Shown here: positions 1 through 13,799 of the stretch, piece by piece
How the letters are laid out: every line of letters starts with the position of its first letter
How positions within the stretch are numbered: the stretch's first letter is position 1
Assembly: GCA_003993805.1 (NCBI GenBank)
Contig: RSEF01000004.1
Span: 68,896,591-68,960,590, forward strand
Direction: 5' to 3'
Source: Himantopus leucocephalus
Taxonomy: Eukaryota > Chordata > Aves > Charadriiformes > Recurvirostridae
DNA: 64,000 bases
Program-made: the position numbers and the translations under genes
The notes under the pieces: generated by a model
Seen by the model: only the letters and a program-made list of their open reading frames with translations
What the model was told of the DNA's origin: nothing
Database searches by the model: none

Positions 1-1522
1 CCAGCAGTGGTGTTTCTCACTGTCGACTCACTTTTAATGTGTTTCTCCTGGTGTTGTCTTGGAAGGTTACTGACTGATTTGGATGACTGCATGAATTTTG
101 CTATTATTTTTCATAGAAGAACTTGAAATGTTATATTTGTCTTCAAGCATGTTATTTCTGCAGTTAACAGAAAAAAAATTAGCATTTAAATGAAGATGTT
201 AAATTCTGTCGAGGAGAAAATAATGAGAACTATTAGTAGAAAATATGCACAGATTTCTACTCTGTCGAGACATGCTATAGATCTAAATTAGGCTATGTAA
301 ACTAGAAGCTGAAACTATTAAACTACAACCCAAACTCAGGGAAACAGAGTTTCTTCTGACTGCTGTTCAAGGTGCAACCATCCTCCAGAGAGCAATTACT
401 TTCCTATGCGTAGTTTGCACATGTGTGTTGAAATAAACAGGAACATTTTCTGCAGCATCACAGCCATCTCCCATCATCTAAGGAAAAAGTACCCTCTTGA
501 TAATGGTACCATTCAAATTGCACCTTTAAAAGTAGGAATTGACCTTTCAATTCTACTAGTGGAAGATTTAACTTGTGCCTTAAATTCATGACCTCTATAA
601 TTGGCCTTTGCTACCAGACATTCTTAAGATGGATGTGAAAATTATTTTCTTCAAAGAATCTCACAGAGGAAGCCGGAAAAATGGGAAAGAAATCCACAGC
701 GTTAGTAAGGTTGAGACACAAGTAAAAATAAAAGTAACTTTTCATAAAAAGATATCTCTTATTCATTAAAACCTGTTCTGCACCCACTGTTTCTGAGAGT
801 ATTAAATCAGTATTAAATTACCATGAGCAAGGTAAAAATATCCTCGTGTTTCCTCATCTTTAAAAAAATATATATTATTAAAGCTCTCGTTAAATGGTTA
901 CATATCAAATCAAAGTTGTCCCTAAGTAATACAAAAGGGAAAATATGTATTGCAGAACAATCTTTCATCTTAATCGCATGTTCAGATACACTAATCAACT
1001 TTGAATGCCCAGTTAGAAACCTAATTATGTCTGACATGCAATCACAGGTTTAAATAAGGAACCAAAATGCAAGACCGTCTTGATTTAATATTAAAATGCT
1101 GTTTTCACTAAATTAAAGTATTTGTTTATGGTTTTCAGCTCCACTGATATTAGAAATACAACTCATGAATAGAGCTTGTAAATGGGAAGATCCCGGAGAA
1201 AGCTTCTATGGAGGGAACTCAAGGTGTGAACGAAATGCATATGTTTCTTTTTAAGGATGAATAGTTCACTGTCTCCCCAGGTTTTAGTACTATTCAAGCC
1301 TTTAGTTATAAATTATTGACTTTTTAAGGCAGTTATCTTATTTGAAACTAAATTTCAGAAGCCATCTGAACAATTTCCGTTAATTTGCATAGAAGAGTAT
1401 CAGATCTTGAAATTCCCTTTAATTTCGCGTTGCTTTAGTGGCACCACTGCTGAGTACTACTATATCATTACTCACAAACAAAAGATTCAGTCCCCAGAAA
1501 TTAAGTGCTTGGTCTCAAATTT

Positions 1523-1609
1523 AAAAGATTTCCTCTAAAAGATTCCTCTAAAAAGATTTCCTCTAAAGAGAGGAAATTATTTCCTCTAAAAAGATTTCCT
1601 CTGAAGAGG
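1523..1609. repeat. short tandem repeat, AAAAGATTTCCTCT-type unit
   Basis: Units of about 13-15 bases (AAAAGATTTCCTCT with small length changes) repeat four times. Between the third and fourth unit is a perfect inverted repeat with 9-base arms (agaggaaat / atttcctct, 1569-1587). It looks like a local slippage or minisatellite array rather than part of an interspersed element. Confidence 0.8.
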
Positions 1610-1844
1610 CTAATTTCCTATGTTTGCATAGCCTTGGCAATATCTTAAAACAAATTTCTGGCCAAAGATTAAACTGGCAAACCCATGTTAAAACACATTT
1701 CTGACAAGGAAATACACAAGATCGCCAGACTTCTAAGTGGATTTACCAGAACCTAATGCTACTTAAATACATGAGTTACTCTGCTTGGACAAGCTGGTCT
1801 ATACCAATCTCTGCATTTAATTCAAGCCAAAAATGGGGTTTGGG

Positions 1845-1900
1845 GCTTTGCTTTTTTGGGTTTGGTTTTTTGCTTTGTTTTATTTTGTTTTGTTTTGCCA
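1845..1900. repeat. T/G-rich low-complexity tract
   Basis: A run of T blocks separated by G or C (gggtttggttttttgctttg type) makes the overlapping 84-codon frame at 1756-2010 Phe/Leu-rich. That frame is therefore not taken as a gene. Confidence 0.7.
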
Positions 1901-3380
1901 GATTCCACCCTGTCATTATAGGCTATAGTGAATTGGTTAGAGAAGCAATACATTTACCTTTTCCACCCGCCTTATACTTAAATGCTCAGGGTGTTGTTTG
2001 TACACATTAAATACTTCCTGGATTATATATATGTTATCAATAATCATATACTCAAACTAAAGACTTCTTAAAGAATTTAAGAAGAGCGGCTACATACACT
2101 ACATAAACATATGCTCTGTGAGGAGTGTTAAGCTGAACAGAAGTCCAAGGAAAATAGTTAAATAAATATTTTAACAGAAAATTATTATTCTGCGAAACAA
2201 AAATATGTGATGCTAACTGTTTATCTGAAAGTATATCATACAGGTCTTAGACACAACTTTGGCTGTTAGTAGTGTTGAACTTTTGTTTTTCCTAAGGTGA
2301 GGGAGTAGAGCCTAATTTTTGTGAAACTGTGCATTACTGAAACAATTTGTGGAATCATATCTACTGCTTTCAGGTTTTATTCATCCAGAAACACACAGTG
2401 TTAAAGGAAGCCGAAGCATTACAGAGGTTTCTGTAGCAGCTGACTGAGCTATCAGCCTTTTGAGACAAGATTGCAAGTTCATTTTTTCCTGTGGTTTTTC
2501 TTTTTATACTGTGGGAGACAAAATGAGAGCTTTCCTATTCTAGATAAATGTGACCCTCTCACAGTCACTTGAGAAGAACTTATGTGTCAATATCCATTCC
2601 ACTCTTGTTATTTTCAAAGGATGGTCCCCATTTTATTTCCTCCCAACCCTTCCTAACAGCAAGTAGAGTTGAGGAAACAAGGGGCCACGCAGGACACTTT
2701 TTTTTTCCTAGAACTTTCACTTTTTTGAGAAGTTTTATGGCTTGAACTCACTGTAGCACGTCCTAATGCATTGAAAATCACAGGCTGCAGTCTCAGCTTT
2801 TACCCTTCTGTCCGACAATAATGCACCTTTGACCAACAGTAAAGGATGTGCAACAGACTACAGCATGTTTACTCCCATCCCCAATTTGACTGCCTGGCAC
2901 AAGGAAACTCCACTGCACTTCCCATATCTAAGTGAGTATGCCCTCCTAATATGTACAAAGTGAACTAGCATGATTGTTAGTGAACTAGCTGACAGTAAAT
3001 CAAATCATTTATTATTTACTGAGTAGTTATTTCTTGAGCTGGTATCAATCATCTTCACAGAATCTGCAGGATAAGAAGGTTATAGAGTTTCAGGAACTGT
3101 GACACTGATTTCTCCAAAGTAGAGGAAAACAGTATGGGAGGTAGGAATTGTAGGAATTCTTGTTGAATTTCTTCACATTATCTAGATACATTAGGAAGTG
3201 TGCAAAGAGAATAATCCCATGCTGATTGTAAGAGGTCTTGTGCTGCTGTTGGAGTTTCTGCAATCAAATATGCGAAGATTTTAAAAGACAAAGGAGGTAG
3301 CCTCGTATCATTCATCTCTATTTTTCTGTTTATTTGGGTAACATTTTGTTTTAATGGACTTGCAAAACATTGTAAAGGGG

Positions 3381-3958
3381 TGTTCTGGTTTTGACTGGAT
3401 TAGAGTTAATTTTTTCCACAGTAGCTAGTACGGGGCTATGTTTTGGACCTGTGCTGAAAGCAGTGTTGATAACACAGGGATGTTTTAGTTATTGCGCTTA
3501 CACAGCACCAAGGCCTTTGCTGCTCCTCACACCACCACAACAGGGAGCAGGCTGGGAGGCACAAGAATTTGGGAGGGAACACAGCCGGGACAGCTGACCC
3601 CAACGGACCAAAGGGATATTCCATGCCATGTGATATCATGCTCAGCAATAAAAAGCTGGGGGAAGACGAAGGAAGGGGGTGACATTAGGAGTGATGGGGT
3701 TTGTGTTTCCAAGTCACTGTTACGTGTGATGGAGCCCTGCTTTCCTGGGGATGGCTGAACACCCACCTGCCCATGGGGATGAATTCCTTGTTTTGCTTTG
3801 CTTGTGTGTGTGGCTTTTGCTCTACCTATTAAACTGTCTTTATCTCAACTCATGAGTTTTCTCACCTTTATTCTTCCGATTCTCTCCCTCATCCCACTGT
3901 GAGGGGAATGAGCGAGCGGCTGCGTGGTGCTTAGTTGCCAGCTGGGGTTAAACCATGA
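3381..3958 (+). mobile_element. solo LTR of an avian endogenous retrovirus (ERVL-like)
   Basis: The element opens with TGTTCTGGTTTTGACTGGAT and closes with gctggggttaaaccatga. This matches my memory of a widespread neoavian LTR with a TGTTCTGGTTTTGGCTGGGA start and a TTAAACCACGACA end. Inside are the LTR's usual landmarks: a polyadenylation-type ATTAAA with the following actgtctttatctcaa (about 3827-3848), then the CT-rich and gaggggaatgagcgagcgg end block. No gag, pol or env sequence flanks it, so it is a solo LTR left after recombination. No exact target-site duplication is evident: the flanking 5-mers are agggg and about aagtg. Family assignment is from recalled consensus. Open frames inside it (for example 3391-3597) are not genes. 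Confidence 0.85.
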
Positions 3959-6900
3959 AAAGTGGAATATATTTATTATGTGTTATTGTAGCTTTATGTT
4001 CTAAATCCTTGGTAAAAAATCCAGTATTTTGGTGGCTGTTAATCACTCTGAGGAGAGGAAAAGTAGATCTTTGGAGAACATTTTAATTTTAAGACAGAAC
4101 AAAAAAAAATAGGGCAAAATGTCAGTACCTATGCTTCAAACAAGGCTACAGATGTTACTTGCAATTACATCAGCTTCCCTAGCTTCACCGTAAGAATAAA
4201 TCAAGTCTGTGTGTTACTTCTTAGCAATTCTCAATAATGTGTTATTAGCACAATAACACCAAAGCTCCAAAACCAGGACTCTGATGAATAAATAAATGTA
4301 AAATTTTAAATGAGGACCATAAATCACAGTATTACTCTGCACCAGTAATTTGTCCTCATACCCCCACTTCAGCCCAAGAGCACCTGAACAAACCACAGAC
4401 ACTGACTTCCTCTGATTCTGTATTTTATATCACCCCACTTGCACAGTGCCATTGAAAATTACATTGTTTAATTTAGTCTTCTAAATCAACCCTTTTGGCT
4501 CATTGTCACTTTTTCACCACCTGCCAGTCCTGTTATTGCTCCTTTGTATGCTCAACCTAGACAACTGTTCTGCATATAACATATGCATTTGTAAGCAGAG
4601 TTCTTTTAGAAATGTTATAATTTACAACAGTCTTATAAGAAAACTGATGTTTACAAATGTCATTGTAGAACTGGACTGGCCATATAGAAGAATTCATCCC
4701 TTGAGTGAACTCATCCCTTTATCCCATTGGTAAAATGTTATTGTTGGTTAAGTAAAGGAGGAATATCTGTTCAGAAAATAACTGTGGCTTCCATAAACAG
4801 TGCTAACTGAAGAAATGGTTTTAAAGCTTGTATTTATGTGTTCCTATGAACAAACATGATCCCACGGATGAATTGCTGGGAAGGCAGTGGTGCTCTTAAA
4901 ATATGTGATTGGTCAACAGAGAATTGCAGCTGTGAGGAAAAGTTGAAAGCCACAAGGCAACAACCAGAAGCTAGGAAATGCACGCTGGCAAATCTGTGAT
5001 GTGTACATATGAATAACAGAATTTTGGATGTGCATACCAGTTATGTGACTATCCAGAAAATATCTTTTTGTAAATACCCGAGGCACTTACATCCTTTGTC
5101 TTTCATACAAGTTATTTATCAAAGGTAGGAATAAAGATGTGTATAGAGTCATAGATATTCATATGTGTAATCAGTCATTCCGTTTAAGTATTTCCCTTCT
5201 TGTGTACAGCATCTTGTTAGCTTTGAAACTTCATCTTTCTCTTTCTAAAACAGTTTAAAATAATTTTCCAAGTGAAAATAGTCAAATCAAACTTTGTACA
5301 TATACTAGTTTAAAAAAAAAATAACTGAATTTTTTAAGTCCACACTATTAGATAAAGTTAACCTTGCACCTTTAATGTCAGTAAGCACTCTGTTTCAGCT
5401 GACTGAGTAAACGTATGCCTGAAGGTAAGAACACTGGAATTCATAACCCTGGTAAAGATCAGTACGCACACACTTAACTTTGAGGGCAGGCTTAGCTTAA
5501 GCAAGTCAGGCTAACACATTTGAAATCACACCAACTATCAGAGGTCTTGGTTTTTAAACCCTTCTTATTTCACACAGCCTTGATGCCAATGATGGTTAAT
5601 TCCACTCTTTTCCACCAGTAGATCTGTTATATCACTCACAAGTTTAACAGCATTTTTGCTCAAACAAGGTATTGTTTGAAGATTCGTGATCAGAAATTGA
5701 CCGTCTTGCAGAATGCTATTGTCCCCCCAGCTCTTCTATTTGATGTCAAGGGAATTATTTTAACAATAAGTTAACATGTATACTAGGAATAAATGCAGGA
5801 TGTCTGAAGAATAAAGCTGAAATACATGCAGGCTCTGAATAGTTGCCGGATTCATTTTCCACATGAATCAATGGAAATCTTTTCATTAGATTATAAGTAG
5901 GCCTAATGAAGACTTTTTTCCCCCTTAGAGTTTCATGACACGAAAAAATAATAATTTGAAGCCCTGTCCAGATTTCAATTCAACTGTATCAAATCTCAGA
6001 TGGTATCTTGTAACAAGCTACGCTAAAGCTTTACGATTTTGTTTACTTTTGCAAAAATCTTGAAGTTTCCAATGTTTAACCTGTATTACTTTCCATCTGA
6101 AAAATTTATAGAACACAGAGGGCAAACCATTATCACAAAAGTCTTAAGAGTTTTAAGGTGTGGTAAAGTAATAGTATTTCCAGAAGTTGTTCTGCTGCTC
6201 TATAGCCATTTGGAATGGATGAAAATTTCTTCCTGGTGTCTACCTATAGTCGACAAATGGCCTTTTTTCTTTTTAACCTTATCCATCTGCTATTATCTGC
6301 TGTATTTCTTAGTAAAACTGTTTTGTTTTGTTTTTTTTTTTCTTTCCTTGTAAAGTAGGCAAGTAGCCTCTTGGTAGAATTGCTAGATCTAGATAAGGAA
6401 GTTTGGAAAGGAAAAATCTATATTATTATAGAATAACCTATATTATTCTAAGTACCACAGGAGTTTCTTGAAAGGAAAAAAAGAGAGTCTGCATTGGAGT
6501 AATAGCGTATGATGGAACAAGAATGGAACAAATAATGAATGAAACAAAGACGTGAGTATCTGAATGTTCATTCTACTTCTGTGTGTATCTGGGTGGGTTT
6601 GTCTGTCTGCTTAAGGGAGTTTTGCCTGAAGCAGCAAACTTGACTGTTGCAGTTTGAACTAGGACTGTCTGTAAAAAAACAGTGCATGTTTTATGTCTAA
6701 ATGATAGTGAGCTGTACCTTCATGCAGTACTCCTAGTGAATGTTGGAAAATCTCCAAAATTTACCTGCAAAACAATGTGGAGTTTGTTACGCTACAAAGC
6801 TGTTGGAGGCAGAAATTTAAATCTAGCGTAAAATACTGAAACACCCAAAATAAATGTTCATTGAGAAAGACTCTTAAACTCTTCAACATACAATATTGCT

Positions 6901-7090
6901 CCAACTTGAAATGAATTAACTTCATTTTTGTCAAGGAAAACATTTGGTTTCAGGATAATTAAAATTTTAATGATTTCACATGACAGTTTCTTCAACTGTT
7001 AAAGAATCAGCTGAAAGTAGAAAACAGACAGTGGGAAACGTTTTCTACTGTCATTTTGGGGGAAGATTTCCCCTGGACATGACCTGTGAG
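3959..7090. other. anonymous AT-rich DNA
   Basis: No gene, RNA or interspersed repeat could be supported. The longest frame (6039-6353, + strand, 104 codons) is Phe/Leu/Tyr-rich, runs into a T tract near 6330 and has no splice context. It looks like a chance frame. Confidence 0.65.
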
Positions 7091-7099
7091 AAGGCCAGG

Positions 7100-8030
7100 A
7101 CTATGTGATACCTTCTGGAGAAGTGAGAGAGGGGTGCATGACGATACTAAGCGATGCAGCAGAGAATTCGCGAAAGCCAATTGTGTATTACTGCAGAAAG
7201 TCCGTGCAACACTGACTGACTGGATAACAAAATATCAGATGAAACACAGTATAGATAAACACAAAGTAACGTGCGCAGGTTAAAACAATCCCAGCTTTAA
7301 ATATACAGTGCTGTGATATGACCTGCTGGGAAATGAAACCTTGGGGTTATAATAGGCGATTCTATGAAAATGTTAGGCAACTGCTCAGAAGCAGCCGGAA
7401 AGGGAAATGGGATGCCAGGTATTATTAGGAAAGGAATAGAAAACAACCTGCAGTGTGCCATTGTGCATTCACACCTTGAGTATCCTGTGCTATTCACGAA
7501 AACTAGAAAAATTTGGAGAAAAGTAAGGATGATTCGAACTAGGGAAAGAACTCCTTGCAAAGAGCAACTGAAATGTAGGTCTTTTCAGTACTGGAGACAG
7601 CTAAGGGGAGGGATGGAACAGCATTGGTGTGGTGAAAAAACAAAGTTTGTTCACTGTCTCTTACAGTAAAATCAGTGGTTGACAGGGTCAAAAAATCAAA
7701 AATAGGTACTTTTTCATATACCATGTGCATAAGCTCTGGAACTCCTCCCTGTAGGACAGCTGCAGAGCCTAAACATCAGATTTTTCTTCCGTTAACTAGT
7801 CTATGAAGTACTACTCGATGCAAAGACACCAGCACTGCCTTGGAGAGCTTCTGAAACGTGATTAGAGATTCAGAAAGAGCATTTTGAGAAGCTTTGACTC
7901 AAATCACTCCTCTAATTCTGCTCACTTACTTTCACTAAAGATTCGGATTCAGTATTGACCACTGTTGTTGACAATATATTGGACTACATGGCCAGTTTCC
8001 TCTGATCTGATCTATCTGCTTTGTGTTAAT
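7100..8030 (+). mobile_element. ancient, heavily diverged CR1/L3-like LINE 3' region
   Basis: Blocks line up in order with the old CR1/L3 3' region. Around 7225-7310 is the gatgaaa...gataaacacaaagtaa...aatcccagctttaaatatac block. Next come the ttaggaattattaggaaaggaatagaaaac block near 7430, the cacaccttgagta block near 7470, the tctggaactcctccc block near 7735 and the terminal ggactacatgg...cctctgatctgatc block near 7980-8015. Small deletions and frame breaks are everywhere, so no ORF2 protein survives. Divergence is much higher than in the CR1 tails at 17 and 22 kb, which implies an old insertion. The 5' boundary is uncertain. Confidence 0.75.
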
Positions 8031-9598
8031 TTGGAGTGAAATAAGTAATGGTGCATTCAATTTTCATTCAACTCAGAAATTTCAAAAGTACCCTGTTAAA
8101 CTAGCTTTTGTGTAAAATGTTTGTCGAATGTAGTTCAGGCAGAAACATGTAAATTTATATTTATGTGAGCTGAAATACTATTAGCTGTCTAATTACACTT
8201 GTTGCAAGAGTTTCAGCGTTCCTAGTGTAAGTTTGCAAAAGCTGAAAATGAAAATTGTGGCCTAATGTAACTATGTACTTCTGGAGTCTCTGATTGAAAA
8301 GACAAGCCCTTTAAAGCCAGGTAAGGTAGAAAATAAATTTAGCAGTGCAGTTTTACTTCAACTGGTCCATCTCCCTGATGACACATCATTACAGTTTCTG
8401 TACAATGAGGAACGCAGGGTGACACGAAGCTGCAGGAAAAGAAACACTATCAGATACAAGCACTGAGCTTTCTTACTGCGAAAGGCAAAGTGTCTTAAGG
8501 TAGTCATAAAAAAAACCTTGAATTTTTAGCTTGTTCCTCAAGAGCATATTGTCACTTTAAAGATGCAGAATGGTTTGTAGGTTAATTCTGACTCCACAGG
8601 GAATATATATACTGCCACAACTTTTACGTTCCAAAGATTAAGGATATACTAGGGAATGAAAGGACAATGCAGGGTTATGGCAAAGCCTTTGGTGGATAAA
8701 TTTGGTCCGTCTAAAGAAATCTTTCCATTTTGGCTCTTTTTCTATTTTAGGCAAATGCAGGATATGCAAGAGAGATATCAGAGTTATGAGATTAGATATG
8801 ATATAATTGTTTAAATCATTCCAATTTCTCACTTTAGGTGCTGAATTGGACACACTGTGTTCTGTATTTCTGTGTAACAGATGGAATTCTGGTGCTCAGT
8901 CTGGAAAATACCACAGTCTATCTGGGACCACGTTGTCCCAGGAAACCTTTCACCTTTTGCAAAGGCCGTGAGGGGACAGTTCAACTGCTGAGCCGCTTCT
9001 TCTCCATTTCCTTTCACGTATTCATAGCACATTATTAACCTTTGTACTGCTTCTCTATTGCTTGCTCAGCTTCCAAATTCTGAAGAGGATGCTGCATACG
9101 AAATATCCTTAGACCTTTGGTATACCCTTCCAGGATGACACTACAAACGCAGACAAAGGGGGCTTTTTGCCCTTCTGTGTATCTGGCTACAAAATACAAA
9201 CTTGCCCTTCAAAAATTCATTCAGCCAGCTGGAATTCTACTTAGTACGTGACCGAGCATACAGAACCCTTGTTGAGATGAGCCACTACGGAACATGTGTG
9301 CAACAATGTTGTAGGAGGTATACTACCTTGGTTTGACCTATGAGCCATGCTTGAAGAAACTCCTCTTCTATATCATGAAGCCCTTTATGATTTTTTCCGA
9401 AGCAGACAGAATTGTAAAATCCCATTAAACCCAGGACTCATGCTGCTTCCCTGCAGGAAAAGTAATGGGCAAAACACAGGTAAAGTCCAGACCTTGGCCA
9501 AATCATAACTTTCAGAGTTTCAGAAATATAAAATGAGGTGTCTGATAATCTAACCTGTACACTGGGTACTTGGCTGAACACCTATCACTGGATTTCGA

Positions 9599-9639
9599 AC
9601 ACAGAGAAAGTCTGTCTCNACACAGAGCAAGTCTGTCTC
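9599..9639. repeat. 20-bp direct duplication split by a single N
   Basis: 9599-9618 and 9620-9639 differ at one base (acacagagaaag versus acacagagcaag) and flank N at 9619. This is probably an assembly join, not a biological tandem repeat. Confidence 0.85.
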
Positions 9640-9839
9640 TTTTGCCCTTCTAGACAATTAGCTTACACTAGACACCTATTCTTTGATGGCCACGGGATCT
9701 TCATTAATACTGTAGTAAAAGTCTCTGGCACAGGCCTTCTGACTGGCATGTGCGAGTTAAGATATCATTACAATACACAATTCAACTGTCAAATGAAGTA
9801 AGAATAAAGGAGTTCTACTTCACTGTAAGAATGAAGACT

Positions 9840-10067
9840 GTTTTTTAAGTGAAAAACTTAACATCATCACATGTATTACCCTTAGCTTCAAAGAAAGAAC
9901 CATATTGTTCTATTCATAGAGCATAGTCAGTGAAGTATAAAACTACAGTGCCANGTTTTTAAGTGAAAAACCTAACATCGTCACATGTATTACCCGTAGG
10001 TTCAAAGAAAGAACCATGTTGTACTATTCATAGAGCATAGTCAGTGAAGTATAAAACTACAGTGCCA
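9840..10067. repeat. about 114-bp direct duplication split by a single N
   Basis: 9840-9953 and 9955-10067 are near-identical, with several substitutions, around N at 9954. The pattern fits two alleles or overlapping contig ends placed side by side. Confidence 0.9.
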
Positions 10068-10389
10068 TACAGCAACTTACCGTGTAACATTTTACAATCC
10101 AAGACATCCAGTTCGATTGCCTTTCAGCAGTGTGAATCACTTAAAAAATCTTATCTGTATTATGACAGGTTTTTGATGTTGTTGTAATATACATAGATTC
10201 TCCCATAATATTATGGATTTTTTAAAAGGAAATTATTATGGTTAAATGTAAGGAAGGACATTATTAACTTTTGTCCTTCATGAGCGTATGCATTTTTTAT
10301 AGCCTCACATCCTCACTGTGCTCTGAGCTGCGATAACATCCAGCAAATTCATCAACACAGAAGCTGTTGGCTGCTATGCCACACACTTT

Positions 10390-10420
10390 TTACTACATTC
10401 TTACTACATTTTTACTACAT
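10390..10420. repeat. three-copy TTACTACATT tandem repeat
   Basis: Three adjacent copies of ttactacatt, with small spacer changes, sit in AT-rich DNA. No functional reading is suggested. Confidence 0.7.
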
Positions 10421-13400
10421 CATATAATATTTAAAAAAATATAAACTCAAAAGTAAGGCACTTGTGAAAGAAACTAAATAGGTTTTTTTATAGGAATTAT
10501 ATGTCTTCACTATAATGAAAATATTTAGTGACATTTCAGCTTTTTTTAATATCGGTGCTCTTTCCCAAGTTCATCTTCACAATATTAATATCAATATAGA
10601 GTCATTCTGTAATGTATACATTATATGACATAGCTATATTATACCATTAACATTTTATACCAAGTCTCTGACAATTGAAAATATTGATTTTTTTTGGTTG
10701 CTGTGCTGTCTGTCCCAGAACTCTTGGAAGCTCTTGCGAGCATCTCAGAACCCATGGCTTGCTCCGCCACATGCTTCATTACTTTCAGGAGTTATTTGCA
10801 CAAAGTCTTCAAGATTGTCACACATTGAAAGTCAGACAGCAAATTCTCACTGAGTTCTTAGTGAGTTTTCAACCCAGGAAAGCAACAACATAATGGAAAA
10901 ATATAAAACACACACAAGACTCCACAGCCTGTTTGCCGCATCCGTACTGGGACCTTTTCAGCACTTCGAAACTGCTGTGCAAAGCAAAGAACATGCTGCT
11001 ACATCTATGGGGCTGTTAGATCTGCTTTGGTTAAAAGTTCATTGGAAAGGATATATAGAGTTATGATTCCCTGTACTTCGAAAGCATTACGGCATGTTCA
11101 GAAAAATGATATGGTCATCACAACACAGCACAACTCTTGTATGCCAGCTTATTGTAAACCATCTGGAATAGTTTCTGCCTCAGCCAGTGCAATACACCTT
11201 GATCATGCAAAACCAGTCTTACATACCTGCAATGTGCGCGCACCTGCAATGATACCTTTAATAAATACAGGGAAAAATACTAAAAATGAATTTCTATTGG
11301 AGTCCAGTGTACAATACTGTGAGTGTTAGCATAGAAAAACCTTGTACCGACATACGTGTGTATTGTTTGTACACATAAAATATTTTATCTCTGCCTTTGG
11401 GCAACATATCACTAGGCTGTCTTCTCCCCTGTACTTCTAGCAGCCACTTATGGCAACACCATTGAAATCCACCATATCTGATCCTCATTTTCAACGTCAC
11501 AGAAAGGGGACAATGACATGCAGTAAAAGATGGTGTACTGGGCTCTTCAGGGCCATAGGAGAATGACAGACTGCCACTTGCAGGAAAAGAGCTGTACTAT
11601 TAAGAGGCAATATATGGTTGGTTTGAGTAATGCTTTAGAAGCCACTGTCTGAATGATTTTATAATAGGTACTATCCAAGAAAAAAATATGCTGAACTATT
11701 AGACTTGTATCCTTATGTCAGGTTTTCCAGGTATATTATAATGATGTAGTCTCACACAGCTTTGGATGCAATGTAAAATTAACTCTGTTAATGTTTAGAT
11801 GGACAATCTGCATGATATCCTTGACAAATGAACCATCAGGCGGACACACGGAAGATGTAAATGTGCCAAGCAATTCCAAAAAGCCTTTGTTGCTTCCATT
11901 TATATAAAAGAACCAAAAGAAACATCCCTCTCTGTGTTAGCACACTTATTTTTTCCAGTTCAACGTAATGGCGTATTCAGTTCATTACATGATTGCATAT
12001 CTAGACAATTCTATAAACGCATACTATTTATAAGACAGAATATAATAGCTATCCGTTCCATCATAAGATTTATTTTACAGTTCTTTCACCTTGACATATT
12101 AGGCTATTCTTCCATTTTCTGTAGACTATGACACTGCTAATGACAGCATGATTTTCATAATGCTAATATAAAAATATGTGCTGTACAGTGACTTTGGCCT
12201 GTTTTCTCTCTCTCTCAAGACAACTTCACAGGAGACATGTGAGACATGGAGACATCCACAAACAGCAGATTTTTAATATGCTAGCTGTTTAATTCCTGTC
12301 CTTCAAAAACAAGGAATTGCCATGTTCTCAAAAAGATACTGGAAATATCCAGAACGTATTGAAAAGTGAAGTCTTGTAGAGGTAACCTAATATGTGTTAG
12401 TTTACCTGGAGACCACTTGGTCTCTGTCCCGCATGGTTTCAAAAGGTGATAACAGATGAAAAAAATGACTGTTGCTTTAGGGAAAATTTGTGTAGAACAG
12501 GGCCAAGGATATAATGGAGTGGGGTATATTTTGCACTAAGCTTGGGATGACTATAGTCAGGCTGGTGCAATAAAAAAAAAAAAACAACAAAACTAACAGC
12601 AACTTAAATTCAGAAACAGCATAGATTCGATCACAAAACACATCAGCTGAGGCAGTAAGTCCCATGACTAAGAAGACCCATCTCAGCTGTCTGTGTTTCC
12701 AGTATGGGTATTCTGACATTGCGCAGTGTGTTTTGGGTTAAACCCGGGGCTCTTCAGCCTCCATAGGCTCAGGAGCAGGAAAAAAATATGGCATATCTGT
12801 TGTGCTCATCCTTAGGAAACTGTGAAAAAATTTCCACCCTCTTTTATTACAATGTGCTCCCACTGACACATTGAGGACAGGGCTCTAGGTAGCAGCTCAG
12901 AACTGTTGTTGTTAACAAAATTTCAAATGTGGAGCTCATTACAGCAACTAAACTAAAACATTCCATTTTAATATAGAAGAGAAAATATAGCTATGGAAAC
13001 GTGTTCTTTTAAAACAATTTGGTTCTGAGCTGAGACTTTATCTGGCAAGTTTTAGCCTAAAGCTCATTTTTACAGTGTGGTTATAAACACTTGGAAATGG
13101 AAATGCTGACATATCCTTGGCTATAACAGCTCTAACAGGAGCTTCTACAATGGCCTGTAAAATCAACTATTCTAACTAAAGTCCCTGTTTATTTCTTTAT
13201 GCTATAAGCTATGGCTGCTGTTTATCTGAAGTATACTACACTGACAAGGTAAAGCAGGTGGTCTTCAAAGTATTATTGACAACATGGTATTTACACAATC
13301 AGCATGTTAAGTACTCTTAATATTTCGGTCTATTTAAGACTGTCTTTAAACATAGATGTGTCTGTTCCTCCTCCTAATAAAACTTTTTCATGAAGCCCAT

Positions 13401-13738
13401 TGAATTTTTATGTTATTATTTTATCAGACGGCACCGAGCCTGTAAGCCTATAAGAGCACGTGTAAAGATTAGGAAATGCAGCGCTGACCATGCACACACA
13501 CATTGATAATGCTAACTTTATGTAAACAGTCGTCTTTGAAGTACTTTCATTATTCACGGGTTTTTCACCATTCAAATGCACTGGAGTACTTTGCTGGACT
13601 ATATCTTGTGAGGGTGGTAAAAAGTAAGGCAGAAAGAAGATGAAGAAGGACAGGGGTTTAATGGATAGATCTACTCCATGTGAGGGACAAAGACATACTG
13701 ATAGTTTCACTAAGGTTTTGGTTTTAACTGTAAAAATA

Positions 13739-13799
13739 CAGAAGATAGGGTGTATCATACAGAAGATAGGGTGTATCATACAAGATAGGGTGTATCATA
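13739..13799. repeat. three-copy 21-bp tandem repeat
   Basis: cagaagatagggtgtatcat plus a final a is present at 13739-13759 and 13760-13780, followed by a 19-base copy at 13781-13799. The two full copies are identical, so the duplication is recent. The array explains the repeated residues at the start of the minus-strand 123-codon frame (13408-13779), which is otherwise unconvincing as a gene. Confidence 0.9.

Larger units (their letters stand above)
1..3380. other. anonymous AT-rich intergenic or intronic DNA
   Basis: No convincing gene is visible. The open frames present are under 90 codons, start in AT-rich sequence and lack paired splice signals or recognisable motifs. The stretch holds a short tandem repeat around 1523-1609 and a T/G-rich low-complexity patch around 1845-1900. 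Confidence 0.7.

Noticed and set aside
3391..3766. Four frames of 68-88 codons
   Set aside because: They are inside the solo LTR and have no retroviral gene content.
13408..13779. Minus-strand 123-codon frame
   Set aside because: Its start lies in the 21-bp tandem array and the rest has no motif or splice support.
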